Shown piece by piece: positions 55,775 through 64,000 of a DNA stretch of 64,000 bases. The position numbers were made by a program, and so were the translations under genes. The DNA comes from Hyphomicrobiales bacterium. GTDB lineage: Bacteria > Pseudomonadota > Alphaproteobacteria > Rhizobiales > Rhizobiaceae. The first letter of the stretch is position 1. Each line of letters starts with the position of its first letter. The stretch lies in assembly GCA_900489925.1 (NCBI GenBank), contig UEHQ01000002.1:1-64000 (forward strand), written 5' to 3'. The notes under the pieces are model-generated. The model did not search any database, was not told where the DNA came from, and was given only the letters and a program-made list of their open reading frames with translations.

Positions 55775-56301
55775 TGCGCAAACCTTCTCTTTCCAGAATG
55801 CTCCGCGAGCGCTCGGGCGCCTCCGCAGTCGAGTTTGCCCTGATTGCACCTGTGATGATCTTCTTCTTCCTGGCGAGCATCACGACCTTCGACATCTACC
55901 GCACTTACCAAGGTATCGTTCAGGCGAACGGCATCGTCGCCGACGTCATTTCCAGGCAGACATCGATCAACAGCACATTCATCAGCAATATCTATGGGGT
56001 CTTTACCCATTTGCAGCAGAGCAGCACTGCCCCGAACGCGCTGCGTATATCGAGCATCAAGAAGACCGGCGGCGCCTACAAACTCGATTGGAAAAACGAA
56101 AGCGGAACGGTCGCGCTGCTGAAGCCGCAGGTTCTCGACACCAATACCCTGCCGCAGCTGACAGACGGCGATTCCGTCATCTACATCGAAGGTGTGGCAA
56201 GCTACACGACCATGTCATCCATTCTCGGATTCGGATCGATGACCTTTGCCGAGACGGCTTTCGCACGACCGCGTTTCATCGGTGCGGTCGTCTATCAATA
56301 G
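55774..56301 (+). CDS. TadE-like pseudopilin (second)
   Basis: A 175-residue protein with RSGASAVEFALIAPVMIFFF, again the TadE signature, and a cysteine-free periplasmic domain. It follows the first TadE-like gene with a one-base stop/start overlap. The three genes form a small module without the cpa/tad secretion genes in the window. Confidence 0.87.
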   Translation: MRKPSLSRMLRERSGASAVEFALIAPVMIFFFLASITTFDIYRTYQGIVQANGIVADVISRQTSINSTFISNIYGVFTHLQQSSTAPNALRISSIKKTGGAYKLDWKNESGTVALLKPQVLDTNTLPQLTDGDSVIYIEGVASYTTMSSILGFGSMTFAETAFARPRFIGAVVYQ

Positions 56302-56365
56302 GCGCTCCCTTGTTTCGGCGTCGCCGGCTCATAAATTGTTTATCTGGATTTCCTACGGTGCGCCC

Positions 56366-57070
56366 ATGACCACCCGTACGCTGACGACGATCGGCTTCGA
56401 CGCCGACGATACACTCTGGCAGAACGAACAGTATTACCGGCTGACCGAAGCGCATTTCACCGAGATGCTGGCGGACTTTGCCGAAGGGCCGAAGATTTCA
56501 GAGCGGTTGTTGGAGGCGGAGAAGCGCAATCTCCGCTACTACGGTTTCGGCATCAAGGGCTTCACGCTGTCGATGGTCGAGACGGCGATCGAGATCACGG
56601 ACGGCAAGGTTCCGGCCGCGGTGATTGCCCGTATCCTCGATACCGGCCGCGATCTCCTGTCTCATCCCGTCGAAACGCTGCCGCATGTTCGCAATACGCT
56701 GGAGGCCCTTGCCGAACACTATCTGCTCGTGATGATCACCAAGGGCGATCTCTTCGATCAGGAACGGAAGCTCGCGCAATCGGGGCTTGGCGACTATTTT
56801 CACGCGGTCGAAATCGTCTCGGACAAGACAGCCGTTACTTACCGGCGCATCTTCTCGAAGGTCGGCGGCGGCCCGGAACGGGCGATGATGGTGGGCAATT
56901 CGCTGAAGTCCGACATCGTGCCGGCGATCGCTGCCGGCAGCTACGGCGTGTTCGTTCCGCACGAACTGACATGGGTGCTCGAGCATGTCGAAGAACCCAC
57001 GGAGGCACCGCGCTTCCGCAAGATCGAGCATCTCGGAGAATTGCGGAACCTGATCGAGACGCTCAAGTGA
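56366..57070 (+). CDS. HAD-family hydrolase
   Basis: A 234-residue HAD phosphatase with a helical C1 cap. Motif I is TIGFDADDTLWQNE, motif II is LLVMITKGD, the Lys motif is VSDKTAVTY and motif IV is AMMVGNSLKSDI. The substrate is not predictable. ATG 56366 is used. It is convergent with the exported protein gene 11 bp away. Confidence 0.88.
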   Translation: MTTRTLTTIGFDADDTLWQNEQYYRLTEAHFTEMLADFAEGPKISERLLEAEKRNLRYYGFGIKGFTLSMVETAIEITDGKVPAAVIARILDTGRDLLSHPVETLPHVRNTLEALAEHYLLVMITKGDLFDQERKLAQSGLGDYFHAVEIVSDKTAVTYRRIFSKVGGGPERAMMVGNSLKSDIVPAIAAGSYGVFVPHELTWVLEHVEEPTEAPRFRKIEHLGELRNLIETLK

Positions 57071-57080
57071 GCTCTGGCCC

Positions 57081-57578
57081 TCATTGCCGCGGCGGAAACA
57101 ACGGCGATGGCTTCTTGTCGTCGGCAGGCGCCGGAGTGGCTTGTGGCGATGCCGGCTGCGCGGCGGCCTGCGGTTCGACCAAGATGCTGTAGGGCGCCCC
57201 AAGACCGCGGCGCGGCGACGCCTTGGAGTAATAGGGCCGGAGCAGCCAGGTGGTATTGGTCTTCGCCGTCGTGGTGTAAGTGTCGCCGTCCTCGTCCGTG
57301 CCGAAGATCGCCTCGTCATCCGGCGTTGCCAGATCGAAGATCGCCAGGAAAGCAAACTTGCTTTTCGTGGTGAAGCTTATCTTCACGTGCTGCCCGACCT
57401 TGACCGGCAGCGTGTAGACACGGCTGTTGCCGAATTTCGTCCAGCCCTTGAGCTCCATCGTCGCGCCGGGAAACTGCAGCTTTTCCAACCGCTCGCCCGG
57501 CTGGAGCTCGGGCGACTGCGCTAGCGCGGGCGAAGCCAGCAGTGCACCCAACGCGGCGATCGCCATCAGCTTTCTCAT
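57081..57578 (-). CDS. Exported hypothetical protein
   Basis: A 165-residue protein with a clear signal peptide (KLMAIAALGALLASPALAQS). The mature part, ELKGWTKFGNSRVYTLPVKV and DDEAIFGTDEDGDTYTTTAK, looks like a small beta-rich domain, ending in a Pro/Ala-rich tail. No family is recognised. Its ATG overlaps the tag stop by 4 nt, so it is co-translated with tag. Confidence 0.65.
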   Translation of the reverse strand: MRKLMAIAALGALLASPALAQSPELQPGERLEKLQFPGATMELKGWTKFGNSRVYTLPVKVGQHVKISFTTKSKFAFLAIFDLATPDDEAIFGTDEDGDTYTTTAKTNTTWLLRPYYSKASPRRGLGAPYSILVEPQAAAQPASPQATPAPADDKKPSPLFPPRQ

Positions 57579-58204
57579 GGACGTACCAATGCGTCGCGCA
57601 TCGCCTCTACCTCGGCGCGGCAGAAGCAACCTTCGAAATGATCGTTGACGAGACCCATTGCCTGCATGAAGGCATAAACTGTGGTCGGACCGACAAAGGT
57701 CCAGCCGCGCTTTTTCAGATTCTTGGAAATGACGACGGATGTCGGCGTCGTCGGGTTCGCCATGATCGTCGCGCGGTCGACCACGCCGGGGCGCTCGTTG
57801 TGACCGGGCTCGAAGCTCCAGAAGTATTTGGCGAGCGAGCCGAACTCCTGGCGGAGCTCGATTGCCCGCTTGGCGTTGTTGATCGTCGAGACGATCTTGC
57901 CGCGGTGGCGCACGATGCCGGTGTCGCCAAGGCAGCGCTCGATGTCCGCATCATCGAACAGTGCGACTTTTTCGAAATCGAAGCCGGCGAAGGCAGCGCG
58001 GAAGTTTTCGCGCTTGCGCAGGATCGTCAACCAGGAGAGGCCCGACTGGAAGCCTTCGAGGCAGATCTTTTCGAACAGCCGAATGTCGTTCGTGACGGGG
58101 CGCCCCCACTCTTCGTCGTGGTAGCGCATGTAGTCCGGCAGGTTGGCGTGCCAGTGACAGCGGTGCTTGCCGTCTTCACCGATGATGATGCCTGTTTCGC
58201 TCAT
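57575..58204 (-). CDS. tag: DNA-3-methyladenine glycosylase I
   Basis: A 209-residue base-excision repair enzyme removing 3-methyladenine. RCHWHANLPDYMRYHDEEWG, FEKICLEGFQSGLSWLTILR and GPTTVYAFMQAMGLVNDHFE followed by CFC are family signatures; the N-terminal Cys/His and C-terminal His/Cys bind zinc. It is followed by the small exported protein on the same transcript. Confidence 0.95.
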   Translation of the reverse strand: MSETGIIIGEDGKHRCHWHANLPDYMRYHDEEWGRPVTNDIRLFEKICLEGFQSGLSWLTILRKRENFRAAFAGFDFEKVALFDDADIERCLGDTGIVRHRGKIVSTINNAKRAIELRQEFGSLAKYFWSFEPGHNERPGVVDRATIMANPTTPTSVVISKNLKKRGWTFVGPTTVYAFMQAMGLVNDHFEGCFCRAEVEAMRDALVRP

Positions 58205-58413
58205 GGGTCCGCTTCGTTTTCAGCTGCGAATCCGGCTTTACCATTTGCAAACCCTCTTTCCAAACCGAACGATAACCCTGACGAAAAGTTTATCCGTTTC
58301 GTCGCCATTTAATGAAATCGAATTTACCATTCGCTGGCGGGCGCGGTGGCAGGCTGGCGACAGGTGGCGCGTGCCGCCAGTACATTTTCGGCCATTTGTA
58401 GAGAGTAAGTCCG

Positions 58414-59151
58414 ATGATGAAGTCCCTTTTGATCGCCGCGGCGTTGCTCGGCGTCTTTTCCACCGCTGCGCTCGGTGACGACCGCTACGCCACACGTCCG
58501 CCGGTCGTGTTGAGCCCCGACCTCGCCGCTCCATGGATCATGCAGCTCGGCGGCGGCAAGGTGCGTCCCGTCGTCTACCAGCGGCCGGTCGTCTACCAGC
58601 AGCGCGGACTGTTTGCGCCGCGTGTCGCTCCCCGCGCTGTTGCCCAGCCGGTCTCCGCGATCAATCCCGGCGTACCGGTTATCCGCCACCCGATCGAACC
58701 TCAGTATCTGCCGCAGGTGGTCGACTACCAGACGAAAGAGAACCCGGGGACCATTGTCATCGACACGAACAACCGCTTCCTCTACCTCGTGATGGAAGGC
58801 GGAAAGGCGCGTCGCTATGGCGTCGGCGTCGGCAAGCCCGGCTTCGAATGGGCCGGCGCTCACAAGATCACCCGCAAGTCGGAATGGCCGGACTGGACGC
58901 CGCCGTCTGAAATGATCAGCCGCGAAGCCGCCAAGGGACACTACCTGCCGGCAAGAATGGATGGCGGCCCGGAAAATCCGCTCGGTGCGCGCGCCATGTA
59001 TCTGGGGTCCACTCTTTACCGTATTCATGGCACGAATGCCCCGTGGACGATCGGAAGCGCCGTGTCATCCGGTTGCATCAGACTCCGAAACGAAGATGTT
59101 ACTGACCTTTACGAACGCGTCAAAGTGGGAACGCGCGTCATCGTCATGTAA
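58414..59151 (+). CDS. L,D-transpeptidase (first of tandem pair)
   Basis: A 245-residue exported YkuD-domain enzyme. It has a signal peptide (LLIAAALLGVFSTAALGDD), a Pro/Gln/Val-rich linker, then the catalytic domain (about residues 110-245) with IVIDTNNRFLYLVMEGGKAR and YRIHGTN ... SSGCIRLRNEDVTDLYE, where His and Cys are catalytic. It forms 3-3 peptidoglycan cross-links or attaches proteins. Its own terminator separates it from the second copy. Confidence 0.93.
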   Translation: MMKSLLIAAALLGVFSTAALGDDRYATRPPVVLSPDLAAPWIMQLGGGKVRPVVYQRPVVYQQRGLFAPRVAPRAVAQPVSAINPGVPVIRHPIEPQYLPQVVDYQTKENPGTIVIDTNNRFLYLVMEGGKARRYGVGVGKPGFEWAGAHKITRKSEWPDWTPPSEMISREAAKGHYLPARMDGGPENPLGARAMYLGSTLYRIHGTNAPWTIGSAVSSGCIRLRNEDVTDLYERVKVGTRVIVM

Positions 59152-59231
59152 CGACGCCCCAATACCTGCCGGCTTTCACTATTAACCGCAACCATGGGCG
59201 GAAATTGCTGCAGCCGGCGCACAAGACTTTG

Positions 59232-59269
59232 AATCGGATCGAAGTTCGGCTAGCTTCGCTCCGATTTTT
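59232..59269 (+). terminator. Terminator of the first L,D-transpeptidase gene
   Basis: A 12-bp stem with one mismatch (59232-59244 with 59254-59266), 9-nt loop and TTTTT at 59265-59269. It lies about 80 nt after the stop and 20 nt before the next ATG. Confidence 0.65.
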
Positions 59270-59289
59270 GCTTCGAAGGGGAATCACAT

Positions 59290-59970
59290 ATGATGAAACT
59301 GACGACGGCTTTCACAGCCGCCGGACTGATGTTGTCTGTCCTGCCTGCCTCTGTACTCGCCCAGCCGAACATGCCTGCCCACGATGGCGCTCCGGTGGTT
59401 CGCGTCACCCAAATGCCGAAGACCGTGAAGCCGCAATTCAAGCGCCAGCGCGTTCGCCTGGTGACCGATGAGGCCCCCGGCACCATCATCATCGATACCA
59501 ATCACAAGTATCTTTACTACGTCGAAGGCAAGAACCGCGCGACACGCTACGGTATTGGCGTCGGGCGCGAGGGGTTCGGCTGGTCGGGCGTCGTCAAGAT
59601 CGCGCGCAAGGCTGAATGGCCGAGCTGGACACCGCCGGCCGAGATGCGCCAGCGCGAAGCTGCCAAGGGTCACATCATCCCGGCCTTCCAGGAAGGCGGC
59701 GAGGACAACCCGCTCGGCGCGCGCGCCATGTATCTCTATCGTGGCGGCCAGGATACCCAGTTCCGAATTCACGGCACCAACCAGCCGTGGTCGATCGGCC
59801 TGAACATGTCGTCGGGCTGCATCCGCATGATGAACGAAGATGTGATCGATCTCTACGAGCGCGCCTCTGTCGGCACGAAGGTCATCGTCGTCGGCCCGGG
59901 CGACAAGCAGGGCGAAGTCAGCTTTGACGACCGGGGCGTCGATATTCTGCGCACCATCTTCGGTGGCTGA
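59290..59970 (+). CDS. L,D-transpeptidase (second of tandem pair)
   Basis: A 226-residue exported YkuD-domain enzyme, paralogous to the gene before it. A signal peptide (AAGLMLSVLPASVLAQ) is followed by a short linker and IIIDTNHKYLYYVEGKNRAT, WPSWTPPAEMRQREAAKG and FRIHGTNQPWSI ... SSGCIRMMNEDVIDLYE. It has an extra ~25-residue C-terminal tail beyond the first copy. AAGGGG precedes the ATG. Confidence 0.93.
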   Translation: MMKLTTAFTAAGLMLSVLPASVLAQPNMPAHDGAPVVRVTQMPKTVKPQFKRQRVRLVTDEAPGTIIIDTNHKYLYYVEGKNRATRYGIGVGREGFGWSGVVKIARKAEWPSWTPPAEMRQREAAKGHIIPAFQEGGEDNPLGARAMYLYRGGQDTQFRIHGTNQPWSIGLNMSSGCIRMMNEDVIDLYERASVGTKVIVVGPGDKQGEVSFDDRGVDILRTIFGG

Positions 59971-60014
59971 TCACGCCAATTGACGGGAAGTGTGGCGGCT
60001 GGGTTGCCGGCCGC

Positions 60015-60455
60015 CTACTTCGATCCGCAGCTTATCTTGCTGCTCGCGGTGAAGGGTTTCGCCGCACCCTCGATCACCAGCTCATAGGTTCCGGAAAATG
60101 CCGCGGCCGACTTGCCGTGCTGATCGGCAGCGATGACGAGATCAAGCGTCTGTCCACCGGTTTCGTCGCCGCCGTCATAGAACATCGCGAGACGCAGTTC
60201 GCCTGCATGCGACCAGTTCTGTGTGAACTGGTCCGAGTTGAACACGACCTTCTTGAACACCGGTGAGACGTCCGCGCTCTTGATCATGATGGCGCCGCGG
60301 AAATGATTGAGCCTGTGGCCCTCTTTCGCTTCGAAACCGCTCTCGATCGTGAACCGTACGTCCTTGTCGTCGGCGGAACAGAAGAAACGGCTGTCGGCAT
60401 GAGCGGCCTGTGTGGCTCCGCAAAGAACCGTTAGCGCGAGGATGGTACGACGCAT
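60015..60455 (-). CDS. Exported hypothetical protein
   Basis: A 146-residue protein with a signal peptide (TILALTVLCGATQAAHADS) and two Cys in the mature part (FFCSADD near the start and KISCGSK at the end) that could pair. The core GAIMIKSADVSPVFKKVVFN and ELRLAMFYDGGDET suggests a beta-sandwich. Unrecognised family. It lies 34 nt after glcF on the same strand and may be co-transcribed. Confidence 0.65.
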   Translation of the reverse strand: MRRTILALTVLCGATQAAHADSRFFCSADDKDVRFTIESGFEAKEGHRLNHFRGAIMIKSADVSPVFKKVVFNSDQFTQNWSHAGELRLAMFYDGGDETGGQTLDLVIAADQHGKSAAAFSGTYELVIEGAAKPFTASSKISCGSK

Positions 60456-60489
60456 TCTGAACTCCCGAGACTGCCGGCAATCGGCAGCG

Positions 60490-61803
60490 CTAACCTAGTG
60501 GCAGATGTCTTAATTTTTCGGGTAGGTCGCCGCCGTAGGCCCAGTCAAGCAATTGGACTGTATGCAGGATCGGGGTCGCCGTACCAGTGGCGATCTGCGT
60601 CATGCAGCCGATATTGCCCGTGGCGATGACATCTGGCCTCGTCGCCTCGATGTTCTTGACCTTTCGGGCCTTGAGCGCGTCGGAGATGTCGGACTGCAGG
60701 ATGTTGTAGGTACCGGCAGAGCCGCAACAGAGATGACCTTCCGCCGGATCACGGACGGTGAAGCCAGCCGCTTTCAGCAGGAGTTTCGGCGCCATCGTGA
60801 TTTTCTGCCCATGCTGCATCGAACAGGCGGAGTGATAGGTGACCGCCAATGCCCTTGGCATCTGCTTGGGAAGATCGAGCGTCGCGAGGTATTCGGTAAT
60901 GTCCTTGGCCAGTGCGGAAACGTGGGCAGCCTTCTCGGCATAGGCCTTGTCCAGCCGCAGCATGTGGCCGTAGTCCTTGATGGTCGTTCCGCATCCCGAC
61001 GCCGTGATGATGATGGCATCGAGCCCGCCGGCTTCGATCTCGCGGGTCCAGACGTCGATATTGGCGCGGGCGCTCGCCAGCGCCTGCTCTTCGCGCCCCA
61101 TATGGTGCACGAGCGAACCGCAGCAGACTTCTCCGCGCGGCAACACGACCTCGACGCCAAGGCGTGTCAGCAATCGGATCGCCGCATCGTTGATCGCCGG
61201 ATCGAGAACAGGCTGCGCGCAGCCCGACAGGATTGCGACCCGCCCGCGCTTCTCGGCGACGGGCTGCACGCTTCCCGATACGGCATAAGCGGAACGCGCC
61301 GGTATTCGGCGCGGAGCCAGCGTCAGCATTGCGGCAAACGGCTTGAGCGCCGGATTGCGACGCAGCAGCCCGGCAAGGGGCCGGCCGATGCGCGCGAGCC
61401 GCAGCGCCAGACGGAAGCGACCGGGATATGGCAGAACGGCGGCGAGAATGCCACGGGTCAGGCGGTTCATGAACGGGCGCTGGTAGGTCTTTTCGATATG
61501 GGCGCGCGCATGATCGACAAGATGCATATAGTCGACACCCGAGGGACAGGTGGTCGTGCAGGCGAGGCAGGACAGACAGCGGTCTATATGGGTGACCACT
61601 TCGGCATCCGCCGGCCGGTCGTTTTCCAGCATGTCCTTGATGAGATAGATACGGCCGCGCGGACTGTCGAGCTCGTTGCCGAGCGTGACGTAGGTGGGAC
61701 AGGTGGCCGTGCAGAACCCGCAATGCACGCATTTGCGGAGGATCTTCTCGGATTCGGCTACATGTGGGTCTTCAAGCTGGGCGGGGGTAAAATTAGTCTG
61801 CAT
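60490..61803 (-). CDS. glcF: Glycolate oxidase iron-sulfur subunit
   Basis: A 437-residue electron-transfer subunit of glycolate oxidase. Two 4Fe-4S motifs, CVHCGFCTATCPTYV and CLSCLACTTTCPSGV, occupy the N-terminal 100 residues, and two CCG domains follow (GEVCCGSLVHHMG; GHLCCGSAGTYNIL). It passes electrons from the flavin subunits to the quinone pool. It starts 3 nt after glcE. Confidence 0.96.
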   Translation of the reverse strand: MQTNFTPAQLEDPHVAESEKILRKCVHCGFCTATCPTYVTLGNELDSPRGRIYLIKDMLENDRPADAEVVTHIDRCLSCLACTTTCPSGVDYMHLVDHARAHIEKTYQRPFMNRLTRGILAAVLPYPGRFRLALRLARIGRPLAGLLRRNPALKPFAAMLTLAPRRIPARSAYAVSGSVQPVAEKRGRVAILSGCAQPVLDPAINDAAIRLLTRLGVEVVLPRGEVCCGSLVHHMGREEQALASARANIDVWTREIEAGGLDAIIITASGCGTTIKDYGHMLRLDKAYAEKAAHVSALAKDITEYLATLDLPKQMPRALAVTYHSACSMQHGQKITMAPKLLLKAAGFTVRDPAEGHLCCGSAGTYNILQSDISDALKARKVKNIEATRPDVIATGNIGCMTQIATGTATPILHTVQLLDWAYGGDLPEKLRHLPLG

Positions 61804-61806
61804 CGT

Positions 61807-63012
61807 CTAGTTTCCTGCAAGCTTCCCCGGATTGAAGATGCCTGCGGGGTCGAACTTCGCCTTTAATCGTGCGGAAAGCAATTCCACCGGCTCCGGCTGA
61901 GGCTGGAAGGCCGCGGTTGCGCCACGCATCGCCGCCGGCGCCCGGACCAGGGTCGCATGGCCGCCGCCGAGCGCCTTGATGAAGCGACGCACCAAGTCTG
62001 CCTCGGCATCTGCCTCCATCCGCATCCAGACAAGACCACCCTGCCAGTCATAGAAAGCATCCACGCCCGTCTCGAGGCGGAGCGCGGCGACGAGCTGGTG
62101 GCCGATGCTTGGCGCCACCGACACCCGCCAGACCGGCCGCGGCGTTCCGTCCGCATAAGGCAGGACGTCGCGGATCTCCCGCCACAACTGCGCGCTGTCA
62201 TTGCTTCCCAAGCGCAAAACCGTTCCAAAGGCCGCCATCGCGTCAGCGAGCTTGTCGGCCCTTGCTTCCACCGATCCGGCAAGGCCTTCGATGCGCAGCG
62301 CGGTCGCCTCGCCGGCCGGCAGCGTTCCGTCGAGGAATTTCCAGGTTACCGTCATCGGCAAATGCGCTGCGGCCGACACTTCGACAGGCAGCGCCATTGC
62401 CGCAGCCATGGCATTGGCGGCCTCCGCGTCATTGAGGTCCGCAACGAGGATAGTCTCCTCGGTCTTCGGCTTCGGCGGCACGCGGAACGTGACTTCCGTG
62501 AGGAAGCCGAGCGTGCCATGCGAGCCGGCCATCAGCTTGACCAGATCGAGGCCAGTCACGTTTTTCATCACCCGCCCCCCGGCCTTGATCGCCTCCCCGC
62601 TGCCGTTGACGAAGCGGACGCCGAGCAGACTGTCGCGCGCGGCGCCCGCAACAAGGCGGCGCGGCCCGGATACATTGGCTGCGAAGACCCCGCCGATCGT
62701 CGGTTCTCCCGTCGTGCCCATCAGCGGCCGGTGATCCATCGGCTCGAACGCCATCATCTGGCCGTGCTCAGACAGAGCAGCCTTGATTTCGGAGAGCGGT
62801 GTCCCCGCCTTGGCCGTCAGCACCATTTCCCCAGGATTATAGGCGACGATCCCGGCAATGTTCGTCGAGCGCAGGCGGCTCGCCGCAGTGACCGCGTTGC
62901 CAAAGCCGGCGCGCGTATTGCCACCGCAGATCGCCAGCGCTGTTCCCGCCGCTGCGTGGGCACGAATGATATCGGCGGCATCTTCTTCAGTCGTCGGAAA
63001 CAGGTCGATCAT
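61807..63012 (-). CDS. glcE: Glycolate oxidase FAD-binding subunit
   Basis: A 401-residue FAD-linked oxidase of the PCMH type. LAICGGNTRAGFGNA, GEMVLTAKAGTPLSEIKAAL and GGVFAANVSGPRRLVAGAAR with DSLLGVRFVNGSGE form the FAD site. Its ATG overlaps the glcD stop by 4 nt, as expected for co-assembled subunits. Confidence 0.95.
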   Translation of the reverse strand: MIDLFPTTEEDAADIIRAHAAAGTALAICGGNTRAGFGNAVTAASRLRSTNIAGIVAYNPGEMVLTAKAGTPLSEIKAALSEHGQMMAFEPMDHRPLMGTTGEPTIGGVFAANVSGPRRLVAGAARDSLLGVRFVNGSGEAIKAGGRVMKNVTGLDLVKLMAGSHGTLGFLTEVTFRVPPKPKTEETILVADLNDAEAANAMAAAMALPVEVSAAAHLPMTVTWKFLDGTLPAGEATALRIEGLAGSVEARADKLADAMAAFGTVLRLGSNDSAQLWREIRDVLPYADGTPRPVWRVSVAPSIGHQLVAALRLETGVDAFYDWQGGLVWMRMEADAEADLVRRFIKALGGGHATLVRAPAAMRGATAAFQPQPEPVELLSARLKAKFDPAGIFNPGKLAGN

Positions 63013-64000
63013 GCCACCGAACGTCCGTCGAGCGGGAAGACCTTGGACGGATTGAGAATCCAGTCCGGATCAAAGGCGGCGCGGGCTGCCATCTGCTGTG
63101 CAAGATCCGCATCCGAATACTGATGGCGCATCAGGTCGCGTTTTTCGATCCCGACGCCGTGCTCCCCGGTGAGGCAGCCTCCCGCATCGACACAGAGCTT
63201 CAGTATCTCCATTCCGGCGGCCTCGGCACGCGCGGCGTCATCAGGGTCGTTGGCATTGAAGAGGATGAGCGGATGCATGTTGCCATCGCCAGCATGAAAC
63301 ACGTTGGCTACCCTGAGGCCATAGCGGTCGATGATTTCGGACGTCTTCTTCAGCACGTAGGAGAGCTGGCTGAGCGGCACGGTGCCGTCCATGCAGATAT
63401 AGTCGGCGATCCGGCCGGTGGCGCCGAAGGCGGATTTCCGACCCTTCCAGATCAGGGCCGCCTCGGTTGCCGATTGGCATTCGCGAACGGTCTTCACGCC
63501 ATGCTTGCGGGCGATCTCGACGATGCTTGCCAGCATGTCGTCCATCTCCGCCTCGGACCCCTCCACCTCGACGATCAGAAGCGCGCCCACATCCAACGGA
63601 TAGCCGGCCTTCGCGAAGGCCTCGCAAATCTCGATGGCGGGCTTGTCCATGAATTCGATGGCGACGGGAATGATGCCCGACGCAATGACATCGGCCACGC
63701 ACGAGCCCGCTTCCTCGGACGTCTCGAAGCCGAACAGGACGGGGCGCGCGCCTTCCGGCTTGGCGATCAAGCGGACCGTCGCCTCTGTGACGATGCCCAG
63801 CTGGCCTTCATGACCGCAGACGAGGCCAAGCAGGTCGTAGCCGGCCGCATCCAGTCCCTTGCCACCCAGATCGATGACCGTTCCGTCGACGAGAACCATC
63901 TTCACGCCGAGCAGATTGTTGGTCGTCACGCCGTACTTCAGACAGTGGGCACCGCCCGAATTCATCCCGATATTGCCGCCGATAGTGCAGGCGAGCTGTG
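63009..64000 (-). CDS. glcD: Glycolate oxidase catalytic subunit (partial, 5' end outside window)
   Basis: The C-terminal 330 residues of the FAD-dependent GlcD subunit, which oxidises glycolate to glyoxylate. The visible part begins at CTIGGNIGMNSGGAHCLKYG and shows LVCGHEGQLGIVTEATVRL, the catalytic-region NVFHAGDGNMHPLILFN and GGCLTGEHGVGIEKRDLM. The frame remains open to base 64000, so the gene starts beyond the window. Confidence 0.95.
   Translation of the reverse strand, partial: QLACTIGGNIGMNSGGAHCLKYGVTTNNLLGVKMVLVDGTVIDLGGKGLDAAGYDLLGLVCGHEGQLGIVTEATVRLIAKPEGARPVLFGFETSEEAGSCVADVIASGIIPVAIEFMDKPAIEICEAFAKAGYPLDVGALLIVEVEGSEAEMDDMLASIVEIARKHGVKTVRECQSATEAALIWKGRKSAFGATGRIADYICMDGTVPLSQLSYVLKKTSEIIDRYGLRVANVFHAGDGNMHPLILFNANDPDDAARAEAAGMEILKLCVDAGGCLTGEHGVGIEKRDLMRHQYSDADLAQQMAARAAFDPDWILNPSKVFPLDGRSVA

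Overview
The window is a stretch of high-GC chromosome from an alphaproteobacterium, almost certainly a member of the Rhizobiaceae (Rhizobium/Agrobacterium/Sinorhizobium group). The evidence is the split atpI-B-E-F' ATP synthase operon with a b' subunit, the pmbA-DUF4170-waaA-lpxK-DUF2093-mutL neighbourhood, the hisS-hisZ-hisG operon, MctP with a DUF3311 partner, an alphaproteobacterial-type HisRS, a CIRCE-controlled groESL operon and a TTAA-N7-TTAA (CtrA-type) box. I see no rRNA, tRNA, insertion sequence, prophage or CRISPR array. It reads as core chromosome with small accessory patches.

Layout. 1-2.0 kb: 3' part of the F0 operon (minus strand). 2.0-6.5 kb: a candidate small RNA, a SleB-type cell-wall hydrolase, and a corA-kup cation transport operon preceded by two tiny overlapping leader ORFs. 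6.8-9.2 kb: an Mrp P-loop ATPase and a LuxR solo regulator. 9.4-13.6 kb: an IclR regulator divergent from a galactose/galactonate operon (SDR dehydrogenase, dgoK, dgoA, lactonase). 13.8-17.7 kb: a PRC-barrel envelope protein, a GGDEF/EAL protein and a kinase-less PAS-PAS-REC-REC protein. 17.8-25.8 kb: mutL, then the lipid A/core block lpxK-HAD-waaA-DUF4170-IMPase-pmbA. 25.9-32.7 kb: a CPA2 antiporter, patatin, rsmD, an RluB-type pseudouridine synthase with a very long RGD-rich tail, tadA and a lipoprotein. 32.8-41.2 kb: ileS, mctP/DUF3311, ribF, a HAD-IIA phosphatase and chrA. 41.5-46.2 kb: groESL, a solitary PAS-like protein, a GST and a DoxX protein. 46.2-50.2 kb: the hisS-hisZ-hisG-methyltransferase operon. 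50.3-53.6 kb: accessory patch with a Rossmann-like hypothetical, a decayed BrnT toxin with intact BrnA, a Cys/His/Met-rich exported protein with a DUF305 protein, and an aldo/keto reductase. 53.9-56.3 kb: a TadG-TadE-TadE module. 56.4-60.5 kb: HAD, exported proteins, tag and two tandem L,D-transpeptidases. 60.5-64 kb: glcF-glcE-glcD (glycolate oxidase), with glcD running off the end.

How the genes work together. Several operons are translationally coupled by 1-4 nt stop/start overlaps (hisZ-hisG-methyltransferase, SDR-dgoK, TadG-TadE-TadE, glcD-glcE, exported protein-tag). The dgo cluster converts galactose to pyruvate and glyceraldehyde-3-phosphate except for the dehydratase step, which is not here. 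The lipid A block supplies Kdo transfer and 4'-phosphorylation.

The most unusual observations are the double leader ORF plus Shine-Dalgarno-masking hairpin in front of corA, a candidate ~90-nt RNA between atpI and the SleB gene, the transmitter-less PAS-PAS-REC-REC protein behind a CtrA-type box, a LuxR solo lacking key acyl-homoserine-lactone contacts, the broken BrnT with retained antitoxin, and a small putative copper module. All functional statements rest on reading motifs by eye; no database search was run.
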